DNA of 35,575 nucleotides. Origin: Candidatus Meridianibacter frigidus (GTDB lineage Bacteria; Vulcanimicrobiota; Vulcanimicrobiia; Vulcanimicrobiales; Vulcanimicrobiaceae). The position numbers were made by a program, and so were the translations under genes. How positions within the stretch are numbered: the first letter of the stretch is position 1; each line of letters begins with the position of its first letter. Where the stretch lies: positions 1 through 35,575 of the forward strand of contig QHBJ01000012.1 of the NCBI GenBank assembly GCA_003243975.1. Reading direction: 5' to 3'. The notes under the pieces were generated by a model that saw only the letters and a list, made by a program, of their open reading frames with translations, made no database searches and was not told where the DNA came from. Positions 22,217 through 30,041 of this stretch are shown in pieces.

Positions 22217-23406
22217 ACAAGGGTCACGAAATCGCGCGCGGCAAGACGAAAGTGCTCTACGAACAACCGGGCCAGCCCGACGTGCTCATCGTTAAGCAGA
22301 GCGACAGCATCTCCGCTGGCGACGGCGCGAAGCGCGACGAGATTCCCGGGAAGGGCCGCTTCGCCGCCCAGACGACCGCGCGTGTCTTCCGCTTGCTCAA
22401 CCTTTGCGGGCTGCCGACCCACTACTTGAGCGGTGGCGAGGACGACGACGACAACGAGATGTTGGTGCGACGGTGCAACATGATCGCACTGGAAGTCGTG
22501 GTGCGCGGCGTGGCTGCCGGTTCGCTGATAAAGCGCAATCCCGGGCTGCAGCGGGGCGCGCTGCTCATTCCGCGGATGGTTGAGTTCTTCCTCAAGGACG
22601 ATGCCAATCACGATCCGTTGATCGATCCGGATTCGATCGTCAAGAAGGGTATGGCCAACCCAGCCGAGATCGGCGCCATGAGCGAGATCGCGCGCCTAAC
22701 CTTTGAAATCCTCGCGCACGCCTGGCGCAAGCGCGACACCCTGCTAGTGGACCTTAAAGTGGAGTTTGGACGAATCACCAGTGGCGAAAACAAAGGCGGC
22801 TTGGTGATCGCGGACGTCATTGATAACGACTCTTGGCGCATTTGGCCGCAGGGGCGCGAAGACCTGATGCTCGACAAACAGCTCTATCGAAACCTCGAAT
22901 CGGTGACGCCGCAGGATCTCGAACGCGTCAAAGAAGCCTACGAAAAAGTCGCCGACCGGGTCGGGGATTTTCCTCAGATGCGTCCCGGGATGGTTGCGGT
23001 GCTCAGCGACGGGCCGGAGAACCGCGAGGCGCAAGATCGCGTTGTCGCGGCGCTCGGAGCATTCGGAATTCCGACGGTCCGGCGTGTCGCTTCTGCGGTG
23101 CGGACGCCCGGCTTCGCCCTCCAACTGGCGCAGCAGCTCGACGCAACGTTTGCGCGCCTGCTCTTCGTGGCTGTCGGCGCCGATGGAGTATTGCGCGGTC
23201 TGCTCGAGCATGCAAGCACCAATCCAGTGATCGATGGAAACGACCGGCCGGAAGACGTGGCCTTGCGGTGCGCAAAAGCATTGGCTTTAGAAGATACCGT
23301 TCTCTTTGGCCGCACGCTGCTCGTGCAGACCAACGGGCGCTCGGCAGTCATGCAAGCGGATGCGAGTGTGAACTCCGCGCCGGGCACCAACGCAACGCTT
23401 GCCTAA
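22213..23406 (+). CDS. purC: SAICAR synthetase with C-terminal degenerate PurE-like domain (PAICS-like fusion)
   Basis: 397 residues against about 240 for simple bacterial PurC. Residues 1-252 are PurC: ARGKTKVLYE, SISAGDGAKRDEI, GVAAGSLIKRNPG, FFLKDDANHDP, LVDLKVEFGRI and ADVIDNDSWRIWP (the ATP and CAIR site) all fit, and best match the form seen in animal PAICS. Residues 259-383 fold like PurE: VAVLSDGPENREAQ in place of the GSxSD loop, FGIPTVRRVASAVRTPG in place of the SAHRTP loop (Val296 for the catalytic His), and LLFVAVGADGVLRGLLEH in place of the AG...HLPG loop. All three catalytic loops are altered, so I infer that the PurE part has lost carboxylase or mutase activity and is now structural or regulatory. 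The ATG overlaps purB; the stop overlaps purL. Confidence 0.9.
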   Translation: MNKGHEIARGKTKVLYEQPGQPDVLIVKQSDSISAGDGAKRDEIPGKGRFAAQTTARVFRLLNLCGLPTHYLSGGEDDDDNEMLVRRCNMIALEVVVRGVAAGSLIKRNPGLQRGALLIPRMVEFFLKDDANHDPLIDPDSIVKKGMANPAEIGAMSEIARLTFEILAHAWRKRDTLLVDLKVEFGRITSGENKGGLVIADVIDNDSWRIWPQGREDLMLDKQLYRNLESVTPQDLERVKEAYEKVADRVGDFPQMRPGMVAVLSDGPENREAQDRVVAALGAFGIPTVRRVASAVRTPGFALQLAQQLDATFARLLFVAVGADGVLRGLLEHASTNPVIDGNDRPEDVALRCAKALALEDTVLFGRTLLVQTNGRSAVMQADASVNSAPGTNATLA

Positions 23407-25552
23407 TTTCGGTATCATAGGAAAAAGCGAGGCGGAGTTAAGCGCCGCAGCGGCCGGCGTTGGCGTAGCGCTGCGGGTGGATGAGTTGCAGCGCATCGCG
23501 CACGGACTCGGCCGCGATCCTACGACCGTCGAGCTGTACGCGTTCGATGCGCAGTGGAGCGAGCATTGCAGCTACAAGAGCAGCCGGCACCATCTACGCA
23601 AGCTTCCAACACAGGGTCCCGATGTCGTAATCGGCCCCGGACAAGATGCCGGCGTGGTCCGGCTGGGGGAGTGGAACGGCGAGCGGTACTGCATCGTCAT
23701 CGCCCATGAATCGCACAATCACCCTTCGCAGGTCGTCCCGTTCGAGGGAGCCGCGACGGGAGTGGGCGGCATCGTGCGCGACGTCCTTTGCATGGGCGCC
23801 GAAGTCGTTGCCATTGCCGACGCACTACGTTTCGGTAATGTGACCGATGTAGAATCTCACCAGCGCTATGTGGCTACCGGAGTCGTAGATGGCATTTCGT
23901 CGTACGGGAATGCCATCGGCGTTCCAAATATTGCAGGCGACGCCTACTTTGATGATGGTTTTAGCGACAACTGTTTGGTGAACGTCATCGCGCTGGGCAT
24001 CGTCAAAGAGCATCAGATTATTGAATCCAAAGCGCCGCCCGGGAGTGAGGGATGGGACATCGTGCTCGTCGGCAAGGCCACCGATGCGAGCGGTTTCGGC
24101 GGGGCGGCTTTCTCCTCGCTAGCGCTCGATGCGAAGGACGCCCAGGCGAACAAGAGCGCGGTGCAGGTGCCGGATCCGTTTCTAAAAAATGTCATCATGC
24201 GCGCCAGCTACCGCGTGTTCGAGTACCTGCGCGAGAGAGAAATCTTCGCGGGCTTCAAAGATCTCGGCGCCGGCGGAATCATGGGGTGCACGGCTGAGAT
24301 CTGCGCGGCCGGCGGTTACGGCGCCATCATCGACTTGGACGAGGTCGTCACATCGCAAGAGGGTTTGCCCCCAGCGGTGATCGCCATCGGCGAAACTCAG
24401 GAGCGATTGCTCTGGATACTGCCACCGCACGCAACGGCCGACGTCTTGCAGGTCTACAATCGGGAGTTCTCGTTACCCGAGGTATCCAAAGGTGCCTGCG
24501 CGCGTGTAATCGGCGCCGTACAAGCGAACAAGCGGTACATCATGCGCTTCGGCAAGGAACGTGTCATGGATGTAGATATCGATTTCCTGACGGGCGCCAT
24601 CAAAGATGAACTGCCGCTGGCAAACGAAGCACAAGCTAGCGTCGGGCGCGAGCCGGTGGTGCAAGCGGTCTCACATCCAAACCGCGCATCGCGTGATCCG
24701 CTCTTCAAGCAGTACGACGCGGTTGTGCGTGGCGCAACCGTGATCGCGAGGGGCCACGCGGCTGCGGGAGTGATGATGATTCCGAACACCGGGCTGGCGT
24801 TCGCCTTGTCGACCGGCGGCAACCCCGGGCACGCTTGGCTGGGGGCGGAAGCGGCGGCCGAATTGGCCGTGCATGAAGCGGTACTAAAGGTTATGTCGGT
24901 TGGCGCACGCCCCGTCGCGCTGACGGATTGTTTGAACTTCGGCAATCCGAAGAAGCCCGCGCACTACGCGCAGTTGGTGAGTGCGATCGATGGTCTGGCT
25001 CGCGCAGCGCGAGAACTGAATCTTGCTTTTGTGAGCGGCAACGTCAGTCTCTACAATGAGGGGGCTTCCGGAAAGGCCGTGCCCGCATCGGCGATCGTCT
25101 CGTGCATTGGGACGTTCGCGGATTTCTCCGAGGTCCTAAACCCAGCCTTGCAAAGCACGCGGTCGTTTCTGTTTCTTCTTCCGGGCGACAGTAAGCTCGA
25201 TATTTTCGACGCCCTTACCCGTGCCCGCGCGAAGGGCGCCGTGCTCGCGTGCGGCTACGTTGAACCGGGGCCGGTCTCTTTGAGCGCGCTGCGTATGGCG
25301 TTTGCGCAAGATGACCGCTCGCAGCGCATCGGGATCCGAATGGAGCGCAGCGCACTTGCCGATCGTCCTGGATTGTTAGTCGAGGTCCAGCAGAGAGACT
25401 TGGGGCGCGAGTTGTTCGGCGAAGACGCGACGTTGGAAGCTCGCACCGACCCAAGCGGCATATTCGTTGGTGCCGATGCCGCGTTCGACAGTGTTTCAAT
25501 CGAGGAGTTGCTTGCCGCGTGGCGCGCTCCGCTGGCGAAAATCTTCGGATGA
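23399..25552 (+). CDS. purL: Phosphoribosylformylglycinamidine synthase subunit PurL (short type)
   Basis: 717 residues, the small form that needs separate PurQ and PurS partners, unlike the about 1,300-residue fused form. DAQWSEHCSYKSSR (about 50-63) carries the catalytic His and ATP contacts. VIAHESHNHPSQVVPFEGAA and TGVGGIVRDVLCMGA follow, then FKDLGAGGIMGCTAE and the second half with NTGLAFALSTGGNPGHAW and LNFGNPKKP. It converts formylglycinamide ribotide, ATP and glutamine-derived ammonia to FGAM. The TTG at 23399 overlaps the purC stop by 8 bases; GTG at 23477, nearer to the usual family start, is the alternative. purQ and the PurS-like gene follow directly. Confidence 0.95.
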   Translation: MPNFGIIGKSEAELSAAAAGVGVALRVDELQRIAHGLGRDPTTVELYAFDAQWSEHCSYKSSRHHLRKLPTQGPDVVIGPGQDAGVVRLGEWNGERYCIVIAHESHNHPSQVVPFEGAATGVGGIVRDVLCMGAEVVAIADALRFGNVTDVESHQRYVATGVVDGISSYGNAIGVPNIAGDAYFDDGFSDNCLVNVIALGIVKEHQIIESKAPPGSEGWDIVLVGKATDASGFGGAAFSSLALDAKDAQANKSAVQVPDPFLKNVIMRASYRVFEYLREREIFAGFKDLGAGGIMGCTAEICAAGGYGAIIDLDEVVTSQEGLPPAVIAIGETQERLLWILPPHATADVLQVYNREFSLPEVSKGACARVIGAVQANKRYIMRFGKERVMDVDIDFLTGAIKDELPLANEAQASVGREPVVQAVSHPNRASRDPLFKQYDAVVRGATVIARGHAAAGVMMIPNTGLAFALSTGGNPGHAWLGAEAAAELAVHEAVLKVMSVGARPVALTDCLNFGNPKKPAHYAQLVSAIDGLARAARELNLAFVSGNVSLYNEGASGKAVPASAIVSCIGTFADFSEVLNPALQSTRSFLFLLPGDSKLDIFDALTRARAKGAVLACGYVEPGPVSLSALRMAFAQDDRSQRIGIRMERSALADRPGLLVEVQQRDLGRELFGEDATLEARTDPSGIFVGADAAFDSVSIEELLAAWRAPLAKIFG

Positions 25553-26301
25553 ACGCCAAGGTTGCGGTCCTGGTCTACCCCGGAACCAACAGCGAGAATG
25601 AAACGCTGCGTGCGCTGCTAGATGCCGAAGTAGATGCGGAGTTGGTGCACTGGAGCAATGCGGCCACTCTTGCGAACTTTGACGCGTACGTTTTGCCGGG
25701 CGGGTTCGCGTACGAAGATCGTATTCGCGCGGGCGCGATTGCCGCGCACGACCGCATGACCGACGCCGTGATCGAAGGGGCGCAGAAAGGCAAAATGGTT
25801 TTGGGAATCTGTAACGGCGCGCAGGTGTTGTTGGAAGCCGGCTTGGTGCCGGGGACGGGCCCGGTCCGGCGTCCGACCGCCGCCTTCACCAAGAATGCCC
25901 CGTCGGGAAAGTTCGTCTGCAAGCACGTGTACGTCAAGCTAAATATTGCGCCACAGCGCTGTGCGATTACGGCGGGCTTGCCGGGCGAAGCGCTGATCCC
26001 CGCATGGGCAGCGCATGGGGAGGGTCGCCTCGCGGGCTCAGCCGACCATTTGGACGAGATCTCGCATGGGGGGCATTTGGCATTCGTGTACGCGCACGCC
26101 GACGGATCCGTGGATGATGCGGCCGTGCCGAATGGGTCCGCGCTCGGCGCAGCCGCGCTCACGAACTCACAGGGGAACGTTCTGGCGATCATGCCGCACC
26201 CCGAACGCGATGCATGGACCTTTAATCATCCATTCTCTCGCGATGGGCGCAGCGGTATGACTTTTTTCCATAGCTTCGCCAAAGGGTTGAAGCAGCAATG
26301 A
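25549..26301 (+). CDS. purQ: Phosphoribosylformylglycinamidine synthase glutaminase subunit PurQ
   Basis: ATG 25549 overlaps the purL stop by 4 bases and starts the class I glutamine amidotransferase fold directly; the frame upstream is only the purL end. 250 residues. VLVYPGTNSENETL (about 6-19), LPGGFAYEDRIRAGAIAA, the nucleophile elbow LGICNGAQVLLEAGLVPG and the His/Glu pair IMPHPERDAW complete the Cys-His-Glu triad. PurQ hydrolyses glutamine and feeds ammonia to PurL through the PurS-bridged complex. The stop overlaps the next ATG. Confidence 0.95.
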   Translation: MNAKVAVLVYPGTNSENETLRALLDAEVDAELVHWSNAATLANFDAYVLPGGFAYEDRIRAGAIAAHDRMTDAVIEGAQKGKMVLGICNGAQVLLEAGLVPGTGPVRRPTAAFTKNAPSGKFVCKHVYVKLNIAPQRCAITAGLPGEALIPAWAAHGEGRLAGSADHLDEISHGGHLAFVYAHADGSVDDAAVPNGSALGAAALTNSQGNVLAIMPHPERDAWTFNHPFSRDGRSGMTFFHSFAKGLKQQ

Positions 26302-26741
26302 GTTCGCGGGCGCTGGCCATCACGTTGAAAATTCCGGATAACGAAGCGTTTACGGCGCTTCGCGCGCTGCAGCGCTTGCACATACCGGTTGCTGCGGTTG
26401 AACGCGCCGAGGTTTGGATTTTCGAATCGTCGCTCTCGGATGAAGCCCTTGTCGAGGGCGTGCGCGCCAACGAAACGCTGTTTAACCCCAACAAGCACGA
26501 ACTGCGCGTCTTGCGCGACGAGCGGCCGCGCGATGGGGAAGTCTGGATCGGGGAGCAGGGCGAGGATCCCGCCTCGCGCGCGAAGCTCGGCGGCAAACCG
26601 CTCGCCGGCGTTACTGCCGTGCGGCGCTATACCGCTTGGCTGCTTAGCGGCGAGGAGGGCGCCGCTCTTCCGAGGGACCAAGTAGACCTAGCTGCGCGTG
26701 GATTACTCTGCAACCCCGCTATCGAAAAGGCAATCCTGTGA
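26298..26741 (+). CDS. purS: PurS-like protein, probably a duplicated (fused-dimer) PurS
   Basis: 147 residues, about twice normal PurS. Residues 5-73 look like a PurS module: ALAITLKIPDNEAFTALRAL, then VERAEVWIFESSLSDEALVE and VRANETLFNPNKHELRVL, matching the usual VTLKpgvlDpqG.ai..aL and LLaNpvIEdy.ve blocks. Residues 104-147 repeat the second half: GVTAVRRYTAWLLSGEE and LAARGLLCNPAIEKAIL. Between lies a 30-residue linker. In known FGAM synthetase complexes two PurS chains bridge one PurL and one PurQ, so a fused pair is mechanically sensible. Position supports this: a short PurL needs PurS and this gene overlaps purQ by 4 bases. Similarity is by eye, so the assignment is moderately sure. 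Confidence 0.65.
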   Translation: MSSRALAITLKIPDNEAFTALRALQRLHIPVAAVERAEVWIFESSLSDEALVEGVRANETLFNPNKHELRVLRDERPRDGEVWIGEQGEDPASRAKLGGKPLAGVTAVRRYTAWLLSGEEGAALPRDQVDLAARGLLCNPAIEKAIL

Positions 26742-27808
26742 TGCTGGCACCTAAGGTCGAACAACTCTTTGGCAACCGCGAGCAGGCGGAGTACTATACG
26801 ATCGTTACGCTCGGCTCGCATTCCGCGTTGCAGATCCTCAAGGGTGCCAAAGACGAGGGTTTTCGCACGCTGGCGGTGGCCAACCGGCAAACCGAGCGGT
26901 TGTACCGGTCGTACGGCTTCGTCGATGAAGTGCTCGCGATCGAACGGTACGAAGATTTTCCGCGCCACATGCAATCGCTCGAGCACCGCAAGGCCGTGAT
27001 CGTGCCTCACGGTTCGTTCGTCGCATACCTCTCGCTCGAAGATCATAAAAAGATGACCATTCCCTACTTCGGGAATAAGGCAGTGCTGGATTGGGAAGCC
27101 AGTCGCGAGCTGCAGCGCCAGTGGCTTTCGGCGGCGGGGCTCAATCTACCGCGGCAGTTCAAGACCGGAGCGGAGATCGACCGCCCGGTTATCGTGAAGT
27201 TGTACGGCGCAAATGGCGGCAAGGGCTATATGTTCGTGCGGGACGCGCATGATTTTGAAGAACGCGCGGGGTTGCTCGCGCGACGCAACTACATCATTCA
27301 GGAATACATCATCGGCGTTCCGCTCTACATTCACTACTTCTATTCACCACTAACGGGCCGCTTGGAAATCATGAGCATGGACCGGCGCTACGAAACCAAC
27401 GTCGACTCCCTCGGGCGCATTCCGGCGGCGGCCCAAGAGGGGCTGGACTTGGAACCCTCCTACGTGGTGGTAGGCAACCAGTCGCTGTCGTTGCGGGAGT
27501 CCATGCTGGCCGAGGCGTATCGCATGGGCGAGGACGTGGTGCGCGTCAGCAAAGACATTTGCGGTCCAAAGGGGCTCTTCGGAGCATTCTGCATCGAAAC
27601 GATCATCACGCCGGACACGCAATTCTACGTAATGGAAATCTCAGCGCGAATCGTGGCCGGTACCAATCTTTTCATCAACGGCTCGCCCTACTCGTACCTG
27701 AACTATGACGAGCCGATGTCCACGGGCCGTCGTATTGCCCGCGAGTTGAAAAACGCACTTTTGTCCAACTCCCTGCGTTTAGTCTTAGATGATTCGGGCG
27801 TTCTCTAA
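26738..27808 (+). CDS. purP: Archaeal-type FAICAR synthetase PurP (formate-dependent)
   Basis: 356 residues, the size of archaeal PurP. YTIVTLGSHSALQILKGAKD (about 20-39) is the N-terminal PurP signature. KAVIVPHGSFVAYL, IPYFGNKAVLDWEASRELQ, the ATP-grasp glycine loop VIVKLYGANGGKGYMFV, EYIIGVPLYIHYFYSPL, EIMSMDRRYETNVD and MEISARIVAGTNLFINGSPY follow in the order of archaeal PurP. The enzyme uses ATP and formate, instead of formyl-tetrahydrofolate, to formylate AICAR to FAICAR. In archaea it replaces the transformylase half of PurH. It follows the PurS-like gene with a 4-base overlap (GTG 26738; ATG 26741 also possible). No purH or purO is in the window, so the last step to IMP must lie elsewhere. 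Confidence 0.9.
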   Translation: MMLAPKVEQLFGNREQAEYYTIVTLGSHSALQILKGAKDEGFRTLAVANRQTERLYRSYGFVDEVLAIERYEDFPRHMQSLEHRKAVIVPHGSFVAYLSLEDHKKMTIPYFGNKAVLDWEASRELQRQWLSAAGLNLPRQFKTGAEIDRPVIVKLYGANGGKGYMFVRDAHDFEERAGLLARRNYIIQEYIIGVPLYIHYFYSPLTGRLEIMSMDRRYETNVDSLGRIPAAAQEGLDLEPSYVVVGNQSLSLRESMLAEAYRMGEDVVRVSKDICGPKGLFGAFCIETIITPDTQFYVMEISARIVAGTNLFINGSPYSYLNYDEPMSTGRRIARELKNALLSNSLRLVLDDSGVL

Positions 27809-28901
27809 GCTGGCACTCGCCCTGGCATTGTTGGCCGCGCTGGCGTTGCCCATGCGCGCTTCGGCCACGCTCGAGGCCGATCCGCAAGTGCTCTACGGCC
27901 AGATGAAGGACGCCTTCAACAAAGCGGCGGCGCACGGCTGGGCCTTTATGGACCACGTGTTTTATCTTTCCACGATCTTCAATGCGGGCCGGGCGTACTC
28001 GCTTCAGCGTCCGGACGATCCGCATTATGCCGAGGTCGCGCAGTTCACCGTGGATATTGCGAGTGGTACGCATTGGAACCCGCTCACCAACCACGACGCG
28101 GCCGGGTGGTACGTGCGCGAGGCCTCCCTTTTAGTGCAGAAGAACGGCGATCCGGCCGAGGTCGCCAAAGCTACCGAACTGCTCAAGCGGGTTGACGCGG
28201 AAGATGACGCCGTAACTGAAGCACAGCTGGCCGATGAAGATGCGGCGGCCGCCATCCACGATTTCGGGCACGATCCCGATGCATATATCATGCGGGTGGA
28301 AGCCAATTGGCGGGCCTACGTGCTGACGCGCGATGCTTCGTGGCGAACGCTCGCGTTTCAGCGGGCCGCGCCGGCGAACTTCCCCGTTGGCCGGCTGCCC
28401 ACAACGTGGGGAAATGACTTCATTAATGCCGCGCAGGCGGCCGCGGCTGAAGTGCAGGGATATACGGCGGGCGATGCGGTCAACGCCAAGCAGCTTCTTG
28501 CACATCTGAAGGCGGTCCAACCGCTCCGTTTGATCGCGTCGGTGCGTTCGGTTCCGCATGACGTATATATGACGACGCTAGCACCCGCGGACGAATACTT
28601 CGGATCGATGGGCATGTCCATATTGGGGATGAAGAACGAGTTCAATCGCATAACGCAATACTTGGACTCCGGGTGGGGCGACCGCGAGAGCGGCGCGGCC
28701 GTGCAGTTGGCCCAGTCGGTCGACGATATGCACAAAGTCTATCCGCGCGATCGTGATCTGCCCGCCCTACTGTTGCAGACATACAACTTGTTGCAGCGAA
28801 TCCAAACCGGCGAGGCGCACATCTCCGCCCTTCACCTGCGCAGCATCCTAACGATCGAATATCAAGACTCGCAGCAGGCCCGAAGCCTACTTTCGTCTTA
28901 A
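27789..28901 (+). CDS. Unknown secreted protein inside the purine cluster
   Basis: I do not recognise the 370-residue product. It starts with a clear signal peptide: a basic IRAFSK, then the hydrophobic LALALALLAALALPM, and a likely cleavage after RASA at residue 26. The mature part is helix-rich, with FMDHVFYLSTIFNAGRAYSL, HYAEVAQFTVDIASG, VAKATELLKRVDAEDDAV, a D-rich LADEDAAAAIHDFGHDPDAYI, and late DESGAAVQ-like DRESGAAVQLAQSVDDMHKV then YNLLQRIQTGEAHISALHL. Spacing of the helices suggests TPR-like or other alpha-solenoid folding. There are few Cys residues. It overlaps the purP end by 20 bases and sits 9 bases before the purP paralogue, so it is in the same transcript. Export of a purine-operon product is odd; a role in binding or scavenging extracellular material would be guesswork. 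Confidence 0.75.
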   Translation: MIRAFSKLALALALLAALALPMRASATLEADPQVLYGQMKDAFNKAAAHGWAFMDHVFYLSTIFNAGRAYSLQRPDDPHYAEVAQFTVDIASGTHWNPLTNHDAAGWYVREASLLVQKNGDPAEVAKATELLKRVDAEDDAVTEAQLADEDAAAAIHDFGHDPDAYIMRVEANWRAYVLTRDASWRTLAFQRAAPANFPVGRLPTTWGNDFINAAQAAAAEVQGYTAGDAVNAKQLLAHLKAVQPLRLIASVRSVPHDVYMTTLAPADEYFGSMGMSILGMKNEFNRITQYLDSGWGDRESGAAVQLAQSVDDMHKVYPRDRDLPALLLQTYNLLQRIQTGEAHISALHLRSILTIEYQDSQQARSLLSS

Positions 28902-28910
28902 CTCCGGCGG

Positions 28911-30041
28911 ATGCCGGATCTTGCCGCAACGCTTGCGGCCTACGATACCAGCGCCTTGACGCTTTGCTCCATCGGGAGCCATTCGGCCCTCGAAGTAGCG
29001 TACGGCGCTCGCGCGTGCGGCCTGCGCAATCTGATCGTAACGGCTCGAGGCCGCGAACAGACCTACACGCGCTTCTTCAAGCGTGCGGACGATCCGCCAC
29101 GTGGTTGCGTGGACCAAACGCTGGAACTCTCGGCATTTCCGGATTTGCTCAGCGCCGGCATTCAGCGCAAGTTGCTGGCACAGAACGTCATCTTTGTCGC
29201 CAATCGATCGTTCGAGGTGTACCTGCATCAAAAGTACAGCTACGATGAGATCGAGCGCGGCATGCTCGTACCTATCTTCGGGAATCGTGGGTTGCTGCGC
29301 GCGGAAGAACGCGATGAAAGCGACAACCAGTACGCCCTGCTGCAGCGCGCAAACATCCGGCATCCCTTGCAATTCCAATCGCCGGAACGAATCGACCGGC
29401 TCGTCATGGTGAAGGCGCCGCATGCCAAGGTGTCATTCGAGCGCGCTTTCTTTCTCTGCTCGTCACCGAAAGAGTATGCGAGCGTTTCCGGCCGCCTCAA
29501 GAAGGATGGCATGCTCGACGACGACGGATTGCGCGACGCCGTCATCGAGGAGTACGCGCTCGGCCCTTCGGTCAACTTAAATTTTTTCTATTCACCGGTT
29601 TTGAATGAACTGGAGCTTTGCGGTACCGACACGCGCCGGCAAACCAATGCCGAGGGTTTGCGTAATGTGCCACCCTCCGCCATGCAGTATGTCACGAATG
29701 TTCCCATGCGCATGGAAGAGGCGGGGCACATCGCTACCACGCTCACGGAATCGATGCTCGAAAAGGCTTTTGAGATGGGGGAGCGGTTCGTGAAGGTGGC
29801 GCGCGAGATGAACCCGCCCGGCGTGATCGGACCGTTTGCCCTGCAATGCATCATCGTGCCCGGTCCGCCCAAAGAGTTCGTTTGTTACGATGTATCGCTG
29901 CGCATTCCCGGATCACCCGGAACGCGGTACACGCCGTACTCGGCCTATCGTTGGGGGCGCGACGTTTCGGTTGGCGAGCGCATCGCCATGGAAGTGGTCA
30001 TGGCGCGCGACGCGGGTCGCCTGGCCGAAATCGTGACATGA
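28911..30041 (+). CDS. PurP paralogue with lost ATP-binding loop
   Basis: 376 residues with the overall PurP layout: LCSIGSHSALEVAYGAR (about 17-33), VPIFGNRGLLRAEER, EEYALGPSVNLNFFYSPVLNE, ELCGTDTRRQTNAEGL and NPPGVIGPFALQCII. Key places differ from PurP at 26738: PHGSF reads NRSF, the glycine loop (KLYGANGGKGY) reads KAPHAKVSFERAF, and the metal-binding EISAR(I/V).(A/G)GTN reads DVSLRIPGSPGT. It has probably lost ATP-grasp catalysis and could be a partner, regulator or enzyme with another substrate. Archaea also carry several PurP clades, not all of shown activity. ATG 28911 lies 9 bases after the previous stop. Its stop overlaps the guaA ATG. Confidence 0.8.
   Translation: MPDLAATLAAYDTSALTLCSIGSHSALEVAYGARACGLRNLIVTARGREQTYTRFFKRADDPPRGCVDQTLELSAFPDLLSAGIQRKLLAQNVIFVANRSFEVYLHQKYSYDEIERGMLVPIFGNRGLLRAEERDESDNQYALLQRANIRHPLQFQSPERIDRLVMVKAPHAKVSFERAFFLCSSPKEYASVSGRLKKDGMLDDDGLRDAVIEEYALGPSVNLNFFYSPVLNELELCGTDTRRQTNAEGLRNVPPSAMQYVTNVPMRMEEAGHIATTLTESMLEKAFEMGERFVKVAREMNPPGVIGPFALQCIIVPGPPKEFVCYDVSLRIPGSPGTRYTPYSAYRWGRDVSVGERIAMEVVMARDAGRLAEIVT

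Noticed and set aside
29846-30037. N-terminal extension of GMP synthase
   Set aside because: It is read inside the PurP paralogue in another frame; ATG 30038 matches the known start region.
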